64,000 nucleotides of DNA, taken from assembly GCA_029974015.1 (NCBI GenBank), contig JARKUF010000022.1, forward strand, positions 143,205-207,204, in the 5' to 3' direction. The position numbers were made by a program, and so were the translations under genes. The notes under the pieces were generated by a model that saw only the letters and a program-made list of their open reading frames with translations, had not been told where the DNA came from and searched no databases. Below are positions 7,600 to 16,762 of this stretch, in pieces. Every line of letters begins with the position of its first letter. Position 1 is the stretch's first letter. The stretch comes from Spirochaetota bacterium. Lineage in GTDB: Bacteria; Spirochaetota; UBA4802; JAGODF01.

Positions 7600-8673
7600 T
7601 CACCGCGTTTCCAGCGGGACGACAATTTTTCCAATATGGCCCGACAGTACCGCTTCCATAAACTCTTCGCCTATCCGCCGGGAGCGTGAGGCGACTTCTT
7701 TCCAATAGCGGACCCTTTCGTCATCCCTACCCAGGAACAGTTTAAAATCTTTTCGGTCGGGGATTTTTCCGATGGGAAGCGATTTGACGAACTCATCCGA
7801 AGGCGCCACCAGCACCACGTTTTCCATATTGGCGGACGAAGGGCGCCGCTTCAAAGCCTTATCGAACCATCCCGGGACGATATGCCCGAAAAAATGAGGA
7901 TAGAGCACGATCTCTTCGGGGCCGACATTGAAGGGAATATCGAGATGATAGTCTATAATTCCGCCGTCGCGGTAGACTCCGGCGGGGGCCCCTGAAATCT
8001 CACGAACCCCTTCCATGACAAGAGGGATGGACCCTGAAGCCTGAAGGACCTTGCGAAAGTTTTCCCGCGTAAGGGGCGCCCTGTCAATGGGAAAGTCGTT
8101 CATCCCGATAAAAGGAGACTCTTCCCGGGAATCGAAGAAGAGCGCTCTGCGATAATAGCATTTTAAAAGGCGGCGGGAAATCAGGTTCGACAGTGCGGCA
8201 GCGCTTAAAAAGGCCAACTGGATAAGGGCAATGTCGCTTTTGCCCATAGATAGCGAGCGCACCGCTACAATATTACTTCTCATAAAAGGATGTGATAGGA
8301 TGTGGTCAATGGAGTCCCCATCCAGGTAGTTATCCATAACACGGTACAATTCACGGGTAACCTCGTGAATATCCGGCTTTGCCGAATAGCTCTGACTTAT
8401 GTAAGCTTCTTCGAAAGTCTCTACGGCGGTGACGGGATTCCTCTGCGCCAGGGCCGCCATGCGCCAGCTCCCGATGGAAGAGCCGATGAGGAAAAGCGGA
8501 TCCTTTCTCTTACCTATAAAATCAGGAAGCACCCTGTCCATACCGGCAAGAACCAGCCACTTTGGCCCACCCGAAGCGCCGGCAAGGACCCTCACCCGCC
8601 CGGGCGCAAGACCCTCGTCTCGCAGAATCTGAAGGGCCCTGGCTCCGGCCTTCACGGTAATTGACGGATACAT
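7600..8673 (-). CDS. Patatin-like phospholipase
   Basis: A predicted acyl hydrolase of 357 residues. The Ser-Asp dyad is visible: LIGSSIGSW gives the GxSxG nucleophile elbow (Ser66), and VYRDGGIIDYH gives the DG(G/A) motif. The oxyanion region is the Gly-rich GASGGPK near residue 32. The ATG at 8673 follows AGAGGTG at good spacing; a TTG 36 nt further upstream has no ribosome-binding site. There is no signal peptide, so it is probably cytoplasmic or a peripheral membrane enzyme. The Tim44-like gene follows after 47 nt, in an apparent two-gene operon. Confidence 0.88.
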   Translation of the reverse strand: MYPSITVKAGARALQILRDEGLAPGRVRVLAGASGGPKWLVLAGMDRVLPDFIGKRKDPLFLIGSSIGSWRMAALAQRNPVTAVETFEEAYISQSYSAKPDIHEVTRELYRVMDNYLDGDSIDHILSHPFMRSNIVAVRSLSMGKSDIALIQLAFLSAAALSNLISRRLLKCYYRRALFFDSREESPFIGMNDFPIDRAPLTRENFRKVLQASGSIPLVMEGVREISGAPAGVYRDGGIIDYHLDIPFNVGPEEIVLYPHFFGHIVPGWFDKALKRRPSSANMENVVLVAPSDEFVKSLPIGKIPDRKDFKLFLGRDDERVRYWKEVASRSRRIGEEFMEAVLSGHIGKIVVPLETR

Positions 8674-9075
8674 CAAGAACACCTCTTTTAGAAACCGGAT
8701 AAACCCCAATGGCGCTTTGACATCGGAGTTAAATCGAAAATGGGAAGGAGCGTTTGCTTCATGCTACGGCCATTTCACATGAGAAGCTTTTATAACGACA
8801 GAAAAACATCTTCCTTCCAATATCATATCCCACCGCAAAGCGCAACAGAAATTTCTATAAACTTCCTTTTTTGTCATACTGCATTCCTTAGTTATCTGGT
8901 TTTTCCGCCCGCCTTCGGCGGGCGGAAAAACCTAAGTCCGGAGTATCTCAGTAGTTTCAACACATGGGAGGCTCAAAATTTTAATTCTTAGAGGTTCCCC
9001 CAAGAAATATTTTTCAAATCGGAGCCTTGAAATACGTATTCATTATGAGCTCACAGGAAAAAAGGAATGGGAGAA
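8674..9075. other. Intergenic region with repeat copy B
   Basis: It holds the upstream region of the patatin gene (minus strand), repeat copy B and the leader of the RHH-like gene. I see no further gene. Confidence 0.5.
8885..8999 (+). repeat. Dispersed palindromic repeat, copy B
   Basis: A perfect hairpin with 16-bp arms and a TTC loop (8898-8932) is followed by GAGTATCTCAGTAGTTTCAA and the outer end TTAGAGGTTCCC, in the same order as copies C and D. Confidence 0.8.
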
Positions 9076-9519
9076 ATGAAAATACGGACTACCATAAATA
9101 TAAGACGGGAACTTATGGATAAGCTTTGTGTTATCTCGAAAAAAAAGGGGATTCCGGTTCGGGACCTGCTTTCATCGATGTTGATAGAACAGCGGAACGA
9201 TGGGAACGCGACATATCTCGCATTTTCGAGGGTGCGTTATCAGGAGCGCCGGAGGAATGCCCAATGGCGACGATTGCATATCACCCTGCGGGGCGATGAG
9301 TATGAGTTTTGTTTGGATTTGAGGAAGGTTAGGAAGATGTCTGTTTCTTTTTTGTTCGCCGTGGCCATCGAGCAATATTTGGACAAACTCGTAGAAAAAT
9401 ACGGGAAAGATATGGATAAGTATTGCTATCATGACTATGCAATCATGAAATTCGACGTGGAAGGCATCATCTGCTGGGTAATATACTGGGGAATGCCCAG
9501 AAAAATCCTAACCCCCTGA
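9076..9519 (+). CDS. Ribbon-helix-helix-like small protein
   Basis: The 147-residue protein starts KIRTTINIRRELMDKLCVI, which looks like an RHH (MetJ/Arc) DNA-binding strand and helix. A basic middle (RVRYQERRRNAQWRRLHITL) and a C-terminal half with two Trp-rich stretches (EGIICWVIYWGMPRK) follow. I recall a similar architecture in spirochaete proteins but cannot verify this here. AAAGGA lies 9 nt before ATG 9076; an ATG at 9067 would have no spacing. A transcriptional or antitoxin-like role is inference. No toxin gene is adjacent. Confidence 0.6.
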   Translation: MKIRTTINIRRELMDKLCVISKKKGIPVRDLLSSMLIEQRNDGNATYLAFSRVRYQERRRNAQWRRLHITLRGDEYEFCLDLRKVRKMSVSFLFAVAIEQYLDKLVEKYGKDMDKYCYHDYAIMKFDVEGIICWVIYWGMPRKILTP

Positions 9520-9605
9520 ACACCCCCCCATACCCGTTCACTTCTCACTCCACATACCCGTTGCTGTCCGGGCGGAGCCATATTCATGGCCCATGGGCAA
9601 TACTT

Positions 9606-10523
9606 TTATGGCGGGCAGATCGCGCAGATGGACCGGTATGCCTCGGTGGAAAGATATCGGTCACCCCGGTCGGGAAAGAGCACCACCACGGTTGATCCGC
9701 GCGGCAAATCCCTGGCAACCTGCATGGCCCCCCACAGCGCGGCGCCGCTGGATATACCGCAGAACAACCCTTCGGTTACGGCGAGGTCGCGGACGGTATC
9801 AAAAGCGTCTTCATCCTTGCAAATTAGCCTTCCATCAAGAAGGAGGGGGTCGAAGATGGTCGGTACGATCGACTCGCTCATGTTTTTAAGGCCCTGGATG
9901 CGATGGTTCAATGAGGGCTCCACACCAATCACCTTTGCGGGTATGTTTTTATCCCGGAAATATCGGGAGCATCCCATAAGAGTGCCGGTTGTGCCCATGC
10001 CCGCCACAAAGGCGTCCACACTGCCATCGGTATCCCGTATTATTTCAGGCGCCGTCGTCTCGTAATGGGCAATCCAGTTAGCCGGATTGCTAAACTGGTT
10101 CGGCATGAAATATCTGTCCCCCATCACCTCCTGAATATGGTTGGCCCGGATTATGGCGCCGTCGGTCCTGTCGCATCCCGCCGTGAGCTCAAGCTCGGCC
10201 CCCATGGCGAGGAGTATCGACCTGCGTTCTTCACTCACGCATGCGGGCATGGTAAGTTTTATCTTGTACCCCAGGGCCGCCGCTATCATGGCCATCCCAA
10301 TACCGGTGTTGCCCGATGTGGGTTCAAGGATGGTTTTATCCTTTGTCAGTTCCCCGCTTTCGATGGCCGCTTTTATCATGTAATATGCGGGGCGGTCTTT
10401 CACGGACCCGCCGGGATTGGAACCTTCCAGCTTTGCCAGAATGCGCACACCCTGCGTATCGGGATTCCAGAGGTTTCTGATATCCACCAGGGGCGTGTTT
10501 CCTATCGCGTCAATGATGCTCAT
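9606..10523 (-). CDS. cysM: Cysteine synthase, CysM-like
   Basis: This PLP enzyme makes cysteine from O-acetylserine and sulfide or thiosulfate. The 305 residues include NPGGSVKDR with the PLP lysine (Lys42), the SGNTG substrate loop, the phosphate-binding GMGTTGT, GISSGAA and the C-terminal DRGDRYLST. LEGSNPGGSVKDR, QFSNPANWIAHYETT and GLFCGISSG resemble Escherichia coli CysM more than CysK, so the B isozyme is favoured. The ATG at 10523 has AAGGTGGG before it; an upstream in-frame GTG lacks one. It is divergent from the alpha-2-macroglobulin gene. Confidence 0.92.
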   Translation of the reverse strand: MSIIDAIGNTPLVDIRNLWNPDTQGVRILAKLEGSNPGGSVKDRPAYYMIKAAIESGELTKDKTILEPTSGNTGIGMAMIAAALGYKIKLTMPACVSEERRSILLAMGAELELTAGCDRTDGAIIRANHIQEVMGDRYFMPNQFSNPANWIAHYETTAPEIIRDTDGSVDAFVAGMGTTGTLMGCSRYFRDKNIPAKVIGVEPSLNHRIQGLKNMSESIVPTIFDPLLLDGRLICKDEDAFDTVRDLAVTEGLFCGISSGAALWGAMQVARDLPRGSTVVVLFPDRGDRYLSTEAYRSICAICPP

Positions 10524-10663
10524 GGCCCACCTTATGTATGCTTCCAAAGGGTTGTGCGGCACATGGAGCTTTTCCCCACTGGCCGGATTATTGCAAGAAT
10601 TTTATTGTCCGTAATACCGCCTGGCCCTTTCCTCTTTCATTTCCTTCGATATATGGTTTTCGC

Positions 10664-10692
10664 TTGACGCGTCGGTTTCACAAAGGTATTTT
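10664..10692 (+). promoter_or_regulatory. Promoter of the alpha-2-macroglobulin-pbpC operon
   Basis: TTGACG (10664-10669) and TATTTT (10687-10692) are separated by 17 bp, 55 nt before the start codon. Confidence 0.6.
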
Positions 10693-10747
10693 AGAGTCGG
10701 TTGAAACCGCTAAAGCCGACATCAACTCTACCATAGAGGTGCAAAAA

Positions 10748-13700
10748 ATGATCGCCCGAATGGCCCGCTTCGCAGACCGGGGAAAAAAGGCAGCCGGAAA
10801 TCTTATTCGCCAAATTCTATCATGGGCGCAGGGTAATTCCAAAGATTGGAAGTCCCGCATTGCCAGCATTCCTCGATCCCTCTTCGGCCGTTTCAGGGAG
10901 ATGAGCACTCCATCAAAGATAGCCATTTGCGCTTTACCCGCCGCATTTCTCATAACAGTCCTGACATTGATGCGGACTACATCCGGCCAAATCCTCGTGG
11001 GCAATGAGGCGAAACAGGGCCCCCTCCCCCGGACATACGACGATTCGACCCTGCAAATAGTCCAGGCCACCCCCTCTGGAGATATCTCCATAGGCGATTT
11101 AAAAAAAGAGATAGCGGTGGTGTTCAACCATCCAGTGGTCCCCCTGGCAAAACTTGATACCGAGACGAAGGGGGTGTTTACCATACAGCCGAAGATTCCA
11201 GGGCAATACCGCTGGTATGGAAGCAGGGTCTGCGCCTTCGTACCGAAAAGCGCTTTTACCGCCGGCACTACCTACAGGGTCGAAGTACCCGGAGGAACCA
11301 GGGCCCTCAACGGAAAGGCACTGGCAAAGACATACGGCTTCGAATTTCGCACTCCAACTCTGGAAGTCATTGAACATTCCCTCCTGGGTTCCGATTATAG
11401 ATATTATTACACCCGGAGGATTGAATATGACCAGGCCTTTAAACTGGTCTTCAATTTCCCCGTGTCCCTCGACATCCTGCGAAAACATCTGACAATTACG
11501 GGAAAACGCTCTTATGCGTACCGACTGTCGCGTCCCGAAAGGCCGTCACAGGAATTTTTAACTCATCCATCGAACGACAGCGATCATGAGCGTGTAGTAC
11601 AAATTACCCCGGCGGACCGTTTTGGAAAGGACGAGGAAGTGCGCATCACAATATCAAAGAACTTAAAGCCGACGGGGGGAAATCGGGGTATGGCCCGGGA
11701 CGCTGTCTACACCTACCGCACTTACGGGCCATTGGAAGCGACATTAGAAGGCGGTGTCCCGAAATATTTTCAGGATCTCTGGGATTACAGCATTAGATTC
11801 AACAACCCGGTCAAAAACGCCGATATCGCGCGTCTCATCACCTTCTCTCCCAAAGCGGTATATCGGGGGCAGACGGAAGGTACATCCATCTTCGTCCGTT
11901 TCAGCTCCTGGAAGCTCAGGCCTCTCGAGAAGTATCGCGTTACAATTTCACGAAATCTCAACGATTCTTTCGGAAACAGCTTTCGCGGCGAAAAATCATT
12001 TCAAATCACCCTCCCGCCGTATCGGCCGTCCTTCCATGCGGAATCGGGACACTGGAGCATTGAAGCCCTCATGTCCCAGAAGCTCCCGGTGGACATCACC
12101 AACCTCGCATCAGTCCGGGTCAGGGCCGCTCCTTTCAGCATCGAACAGGTGGGAAAGGCCATTGCGAGCCATAAATATTCAATCCTCGCCAGCACATCCG
12201 GCATAAAAGAGCTTAACTGGAATACCGGAGTGTCCCCTTCCGAGGCACAGCGCCTGGGTTTTGATTTCTCGTCCTATCTCGACGCCAATAAACGGGGCTG
12301 GATTGCGCTTCAGTTCTCCGCCGTGACCCCAAACTATTACAACAAACCTACGGAAACGACCTATACCCAGTATATCCAGTCAACAGACTTAGGCATGACC
12401 GTCAAGCAGGGCGATACAAGCTCCCTTGTCTGGGTGCATTCCCTCACCGGCGGCTCTCCGCTTAAGGGCGTGAAGGTCACGGCCTACGATGCCGATAAAG
12501 CCATCGCCTCCGGCGTCACCGACAGCGACGGCCTCTGCTCACTCGATACCGGCGCGCTCACAAAATCCTACAGGTCGATATTCGTCGCCGAAAAACCCAG
12601 CGCGGTGCGTGACAGGGCCTTCGTCACCGCCACAAACCACGGCGTGTACATGGCCTCCCTCGCCGACTATGTTGAATCGGCTTCCGCCCCCCATGCAGGA
12701 GGTGAGATACTATTCGACAGGAAACTCTACCGCCCCGGCGATGAAGTACGCTTCAAAGCAGTGGCGGCCCTTCGCCGTTCCGGGGCCCTCGCCCCCTTCA
12801 CTCCCTCGGAGGGGACGCTGAAAATTACCGTGGCAAACTCAAAAGGCGTTACCATTTTTTCCAAAGATTACACGCCCACCGATGAGGGAGGGGCGGATGG
12901 CGCGCTCACCCTTCCCGCCGACTCGCCGCTGGGCCATTACAACATAAAAGCCGCCGCAATCAACAGAGCCGATAAAATAATTGAGGGCGATATTTCCGAC
13001 ACCTTCCAAGTAGAAGAATTCCGGCCCGCCGCCTTTTCCGTGGAAACGAAGGGCCTCAGGGACGCCGGTGTAAACCAGGCCCTTGACCTTCTCATCACCG
13101 GGAAATACCTCTTCGGGGCCCCAATGCAGAGCGTACGCGCGGTCTGCACAGCGCGCAGAAGGGCGAAGGCGCTTTTCGTCGAAAGGTTCCCCGAGTATTT
13201 TTTCGGCGATGAGGTCCTTCTTGAAAGCAGGCAGGGCACCTATGATTACTACGCGAACTACGAGGGGAAAACCGACCTCGCCGGTACCCTCTCCTGGAAA
13301 GTCCCGCTTGGGCCGATGCGCGGCACGGAAACCGACGGCCTCACAATCAGCTCACCCTACGATATGGAAATCGAGGCGAAGATAATTGACGTTGACGACA
13401 AATCGGTGACTAACACGGCTTCGTGCACGGTCCATGCCGGAAACTCAATCATCGGCATAAATCCAGAGGACGCGTACAGGAACTACAGGACCCCCTTCAC
13501 TTTCAATCTCGTGGCGCTGGACAATGGGGGCAACAGCGCCGGTCCGACGGAAGCGGACCTCATCATCCACCGGGAAGAGATTAAGTCCATACAGAGTCAG
13601 GGGCCGGGAGGGTCCCGCCAGGCGGAAAACATCCGCACTGCAAAGACGGTCCATGAATCATCCATGGTGCTTTCCGGCGCTCCGAAAAAATTCACCTTCA

Positions 13701-16700
13701 CTCCCGGAAGTCCCGGTTCGTACATTCTCACTGTGAAGGAGCGCAATGGCCTGGCGGCAAGCCGCGTCCGCTTCTACGCCTTCGGCGGCGATTTCGGAGG
13801 ATGGGGCCTCTATGATGAGGACGTGGTAAAGCTCATCCCCGATAAAACCGAGTACCGCCCGGGCGACACCGCGCGGGTGCTGGTCCAGACGCCATTTCCC
13901 CGGGCGCGGGCAATAGTGACCCTGGAGCGTGAAAACGTCATCTGGCAGAAGACGATGATGTTGGAATCCGATGGAAAGCCGATTTCGGTGCCGATAAAGG
14001 CGGAGTATCTTCCCAACGTATACCTTAGCGTGATGCTCATCACGGGCCGGGCCAGTGGGCCCGCTTCGGAAAGCGAGCGTAAGAAATTTTTCACGGACGA
14101 CCTCGGCGCACCCCGTTTCAAGATAGGCGTCGTCAATCTCAGGGTGGACAATGCATCGAAGCGGGCCCGTCTGGAAATAACGACTGACCGAGAGCAGTAT
14201 GCCCCGGGGGATGATGTGGCCGTATCAATCACATCGGAGCCCCACGCCGAGATAGCGCTTTCCGTGGCGGACAGGGGGGTTTTGGACCTGGTTAATTACC
14301 AGTTTCCTGACCCTATAGCCTCGCTTTACCGGTCCTGGCCCCTTGGGGTCAGGGCCATTGAGAACCGGCGAAATCTCATCCCCCAGCTCAAGTACGCTTT
14401 GAAAGGGAACGCCCCTGGCGGTGGCGACGGTGATGCAGACGCCGGTTTTGGAGGGTTCCATTTCGACAGCGAAGACGGTACCCGGAAAGATTTCCGCTAC
14501 ACCGCCTTCTGGGGCCCCCGCATAAAGGCCGACGGGTCCGGGAAGGCCTCGGTGCGGTTCACTCTGCCGCATAATCTGACTACATTTCGCGTCATGGCCC
14601 TGGCTAGCGCAAAGGGGAAATACGCTTCCGCTAAAAAAGAATTCCAGGTGCGCCGCTCTGTCGTAGTCCAGCCCCTGATGCCGAGATTCATCCGTCCCGG
14701 CGACTCCCTCGAAGTGGGGACTGTCGTGTCTAACCAGACCGGATTTGACGCGGACTTCGATGTATCCGTAAAGGCGCCCCTTCTTTCCTTTACAGGCGCC
14801 GCTACGGGTGAGGCGAAAAGGACCGTCAGGGTCCCTGCCGGAGGCGCCAGGGAAGTATCCTTTGAAGTGTCACTCAACGTAGCCGCTTACGGTCGCGCCA
14901 GGGACGACATTAAGTTGCGCGGCCCCGTGGAAGTGAAGGGAACCATATCCTGCAGGGCCGCCAGAGGCGGACGGGACGACGCAAAGGACAGCATGACGTT
15001 CAGCTTTCCGGTATTGCCCCATCCTCCCAGAGAGGCCTTCACCGTCGCTGGTTTCACCGATGGTAAGGAATCCGAAGGCATTGTCATACCGGAAAGCGGC
15101 GAAGTCCTGGGGGGCCTCGGTTCTCTGGATATCGCGCTATCTTCCACGGCACTGACGGGGCTCAGGAACGCCTTCGAGTTCTATGCTACGAACCCCTACT
15201 TCTGCCTGGAGCAACGCGCCTCCGCCTACATAGCGGCCATCTCCTCCGGGCCGCTCCTTGAAAAGTTCGGCTACAGGGCCCCTTCAAAAAAGGGATACGA
15301 TTTCTCCGCCATCAAGGAAATCTTCCTTGATGACCTCCATAGCTTCCAGAATGACGATGGGGGCTTCAACTTCTGGAAAGGCGCGACCCCTCCCCGGAGC
15401 GACCCGTATCTCACCGCCTATGTTTCCTTTGTTCTTCAAAGGGCCCGAGAGCATGGCCACGCCTTCGACCGCGCTATTTTCAACAGGGCACTGGACTATC
15501 TTGTGAGATATGTACAGCGTCCCGGAAAAGAATATTTCCACAATACCCTGGAGAACTTTTCCCTCATCTACCAGGTCCTCGCCGGCGAAGGGAGAAATGT
15601 CGGCAATCTGGAGAGGTTCCTTCTTCAAAATGAAAAGTCACTCTCCCTCAGGGCGAAGGGGAACCTCGCGCTGGGCATCGCCGATTCCCGTCGAGTGTCG
15701 CGCTTCGATGCCGATGCTGATACAAAGCGCCTCGTGGAGCACTTTAAAAACAGGATGGAAATCGGCACAAGGTCGGTATCTTTTCGTGAAGACTCCACAA
15801 TAACCGGCGGCAGCGCCTATTATTCCGGCGCTTCCACGATGGGAGTGCTCCTGAGGGCCTTCATCAAGCTCGAGCCGAAAAACCCGATGATACCTAAAAT
15901 GGTCCGCTATGCCGTGGAAGATAAGTCCCACCGCCTCTGGAATGAAAGCCACGGGGTGGGCAATCTCGCATGCGCTCTCCTGGCCTATTCGAAGAGGTTC
16001 GAATCGCCAGGCGCGGACTTCACGGGAAGGGTGCGCCTCGCCGGGAAAACCATTGCCGAGTCCAGGTTCCGAGGGGATTCCGACGTTATCGTAACGGAGA
16101 AGATTCCCATGGAGAAACTCATGTCGATGGCGTCGCCCAAAACCGTCCATCCCATCGAGTTCGAGAGGGTCGGCGCAAAGGGACGGCTCTATTACGCGGC
16201 GACCCTGCTGTACTCTCCCAAACTCGCCGCGGAGGAACCGCGGGACGAGGGGATTGAAATTCGCCGGGAAATACTTGCTCTTCCCGAAGCAAATACTGCC
16301 GGAGGAAAGCCCGCGAAAGCGGGGGTGCTCAAGAGGGGAAATATTTATCTCTACCGTATCACCGTGGTAAATCCTCGTCCACGGTTCCACTTCCTCATCG
16401 ACGATGCCCTTCCCTCCACGATGGAACCGGTACAGTCGAGTTTCGCTACGGAAAGCGCGTCCCTCGACCGCTTCATCCGCGAAAAGAGGCGCGGGTCCCA
16501 TCAATACTGGTGGGAATCCGGCAATGACCGCTACGAGCTCCGGGACGACCGCGTCGTGATTACTAAAGACTATCTCGCTCCGGGGATACACGAGTTCTAC
16601 TACGCGGCCAGGGCCGTCGTCAAAGGCAGGGCAACGGCGCCTTCGGCGCATGCCATGCCGATGTACGAGCCAGAGGTTTTCGGCCGCACGGGAGGGGGCA

Positions 16701-16717
16701 TACAGGTGGTGAAATGA
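10748..16717 (+). CDS. Alpha-2-macroglobulin family protein (YfhM-like)
   Basis: A large periplasmic, inner-membrane-anchored protease trap of 1989 residues. A hydrophobic segment near 60-80 (KIAICALPAAFLITVLTLM) acts as the anchor; there is no clear lipobox. Ig-like macroglobulin domains follow (for example VRFKAVAALRRSGALAPF and YRPGDTARVLVQTPFPRARAIVTLERE), then the thioester segment NPYFCLEQRASAY with Cys1486 and Gln1489, and an alpha/alpha thioester-domain barrel (HSFQNDDGGFNFW). The intact thioester implies covalent capture of attacking proteases. AGAGGTG stands 6 nt before ATG 10748. The gene precedes pbpC by 45 nt, the standard pairing: PbpC repairs peptidoglycan while the macroglobulin guards against proteases at breaches. 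It is longer than the E. coli homologue (about 1650 residues), with an extended N-terminus. Confidence 0.93.
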   Translation: MIARMARFADRGKKAAGNLIRQILSWAQGNSKDWKSRIASIPRSLFGRFREMSTPSKIAICALPAAFLITVLTLMRTTSGQILVGNEAKQGPLPRTYDDSTLQIVQATPSGDISIGDLKKEIAVVFNHPVVPLAKLDTETKGVFTIQPKIPGQYRWYGSRVCAFVPKSAFTAGTTYRVEVPGGTRALNGKALAKTYGFEFRTPTLEVIEHSLLGSDYRYYYTRRIEYDQAFKLVFNFPVSLDILRKHLTITGKRSYAYRLSRPERPSQEFLTHPSNDSDHERVVQITPADRFGKDEEVRITISKNLKPTGGNRGMARDAVYTYRTYGPLEATLEGGVPKYFQDLWDYSIRFNNPVKNADIARLITFSPKAVYRGQTEGTSIFVRFSSWKLRPLEKYRVTISRNLNDSFGNSFRGEKSFQITLPPYRPSFHAESGHWSIEALMSQKLPVDITNLASVRVRAAPFSIEQVGKAIASHKYSILASTSGIKELNWNTGVSPSEAQRLGFDFSSYLDANKRGWIALQFSAVTPNYYNKPTETTYTQYIQSTDLGMTVKQGDTSSLVWVHSLTGGSPLKGVKVTAYDADKAIASGVTDSDGLCSLDTGALTKSYRSIFVAEKPSAVRDRAFVTATNHGVYMASLADYVESASAPHAGGEILFDRKLYRPGDEVRFKAVAALRRSGALAPFTPSEGTLKITVANSKGVTIFSKDYTPTDEGGADGALTLPADSPLGHYNIKAAAINRADKIIEGDISDTFQVEEFRPAAFSVETKGLRDAGVNQALDLLITGKYLFGAPMQSVRAVCTARRRAKALFVERFPEYFFGDEVLLESRQGTYDYYANYEGKTDLAGTLSWKVPLGPMRGTETDGLTISSPYDMEIEAKIIDVDDKSVTNTASCTVHAGNSIIGINPEDAYRNYRTPFTFNLVALDNGGNSAGPTEADLIIHREEIKSIQSQGPGGSRQAENIRTAKTVHESSMVLSGAPKKFTFTPGSPGSYILTVKERNGLAASRVRFYAFGGDFGGWGLYDEDVVKLIPDKTEYRPGDTARVLVQTPFPRARAIVTLERENVIWQKTMMLESDGKPISVPIKAEYLPNVYLSVMLITGRASGPASESERKKFFTDDLGAPRFKIGVVNLRVDNASKRARLEITTDREQYAPGDDVAVSITSEPHAEIALSVADRGVLDLVNYQFPDPIASLYRSWPLGVRAIENRRNLIPQLKYALKGNAPGGGDGDADAGFGGFHFDSEDGTRKDFRYTAFWGPRIKADGSGKASVRFTLPHNLTTFRVMALASAKGKYASAKKEFQVRRSVVVQPLMPRFIRPGDSLEVGTVVSNQTGFDADFDVSVKAPLLSFTGAATGEAKRTVRVPAGGAREVSFEVSLNVAAYGRARDDIKLRGPVEVKGTISCRAARGGRDDAKDSMTFSFPVLPHPPREAFTVAGFTDGKESEGIVIPESGEVLGGLGSLDIALSSTALTGLRNAFEFYATNPYFCLEQRASAYIAAISSGPLLEKFGYRAPSKKGYDFSAIKEIFLDDLHSFQNDDGGFNFWKGATPPRSDPYLTAYVSFVLQRAREHGHAFDRAIFNRALDYLVRYVQRPGKEYFHNTLENFSLIYQVLAGEGRNVGNLERFLLQNEKSLSLRAKGNLALGIADSRRVSRFDADADTKRLVEHFKNRMEIGTRSVSFREDSTITGGSAYYSGASTMGVLLRAFIKLEPKNPMIPKMVRYAVEDKSHRLWNESHGVGNLACALLAYSKRFESPGADFTGRVRLAGKTIAESRFRGDSDVIVTEKIPMEKLMSMASPKTVHPIEFERVGAKGRLYYAATLLYSPKLAAEEPRDEGIEIRREILALPEANTAGGKPAKAGVLKRGNIYLYRITVVNPRPRFHFLIDDALPSTMEPVQSSFATESASLDRFIREKRRGSHQYWWESGNDRYELRDDRVVITKDYLAPGIHEFYYAARAVVKGRATAPSAHAMPMYEPEVFGRTGGGIQVVK

Positions 16718-16762
16718 CCTCTTCTTTTGTATCTTCGAAGAGAGTGAGGTAGCGCTGAGAAC

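Noticed and set aside
15638..16651. Long minus-strand reading frame inside the alpha-2-macroglobulin gene
   Set aside because: The high-GC third positions of the real gene keep the opposite frame open; no family features are seen.
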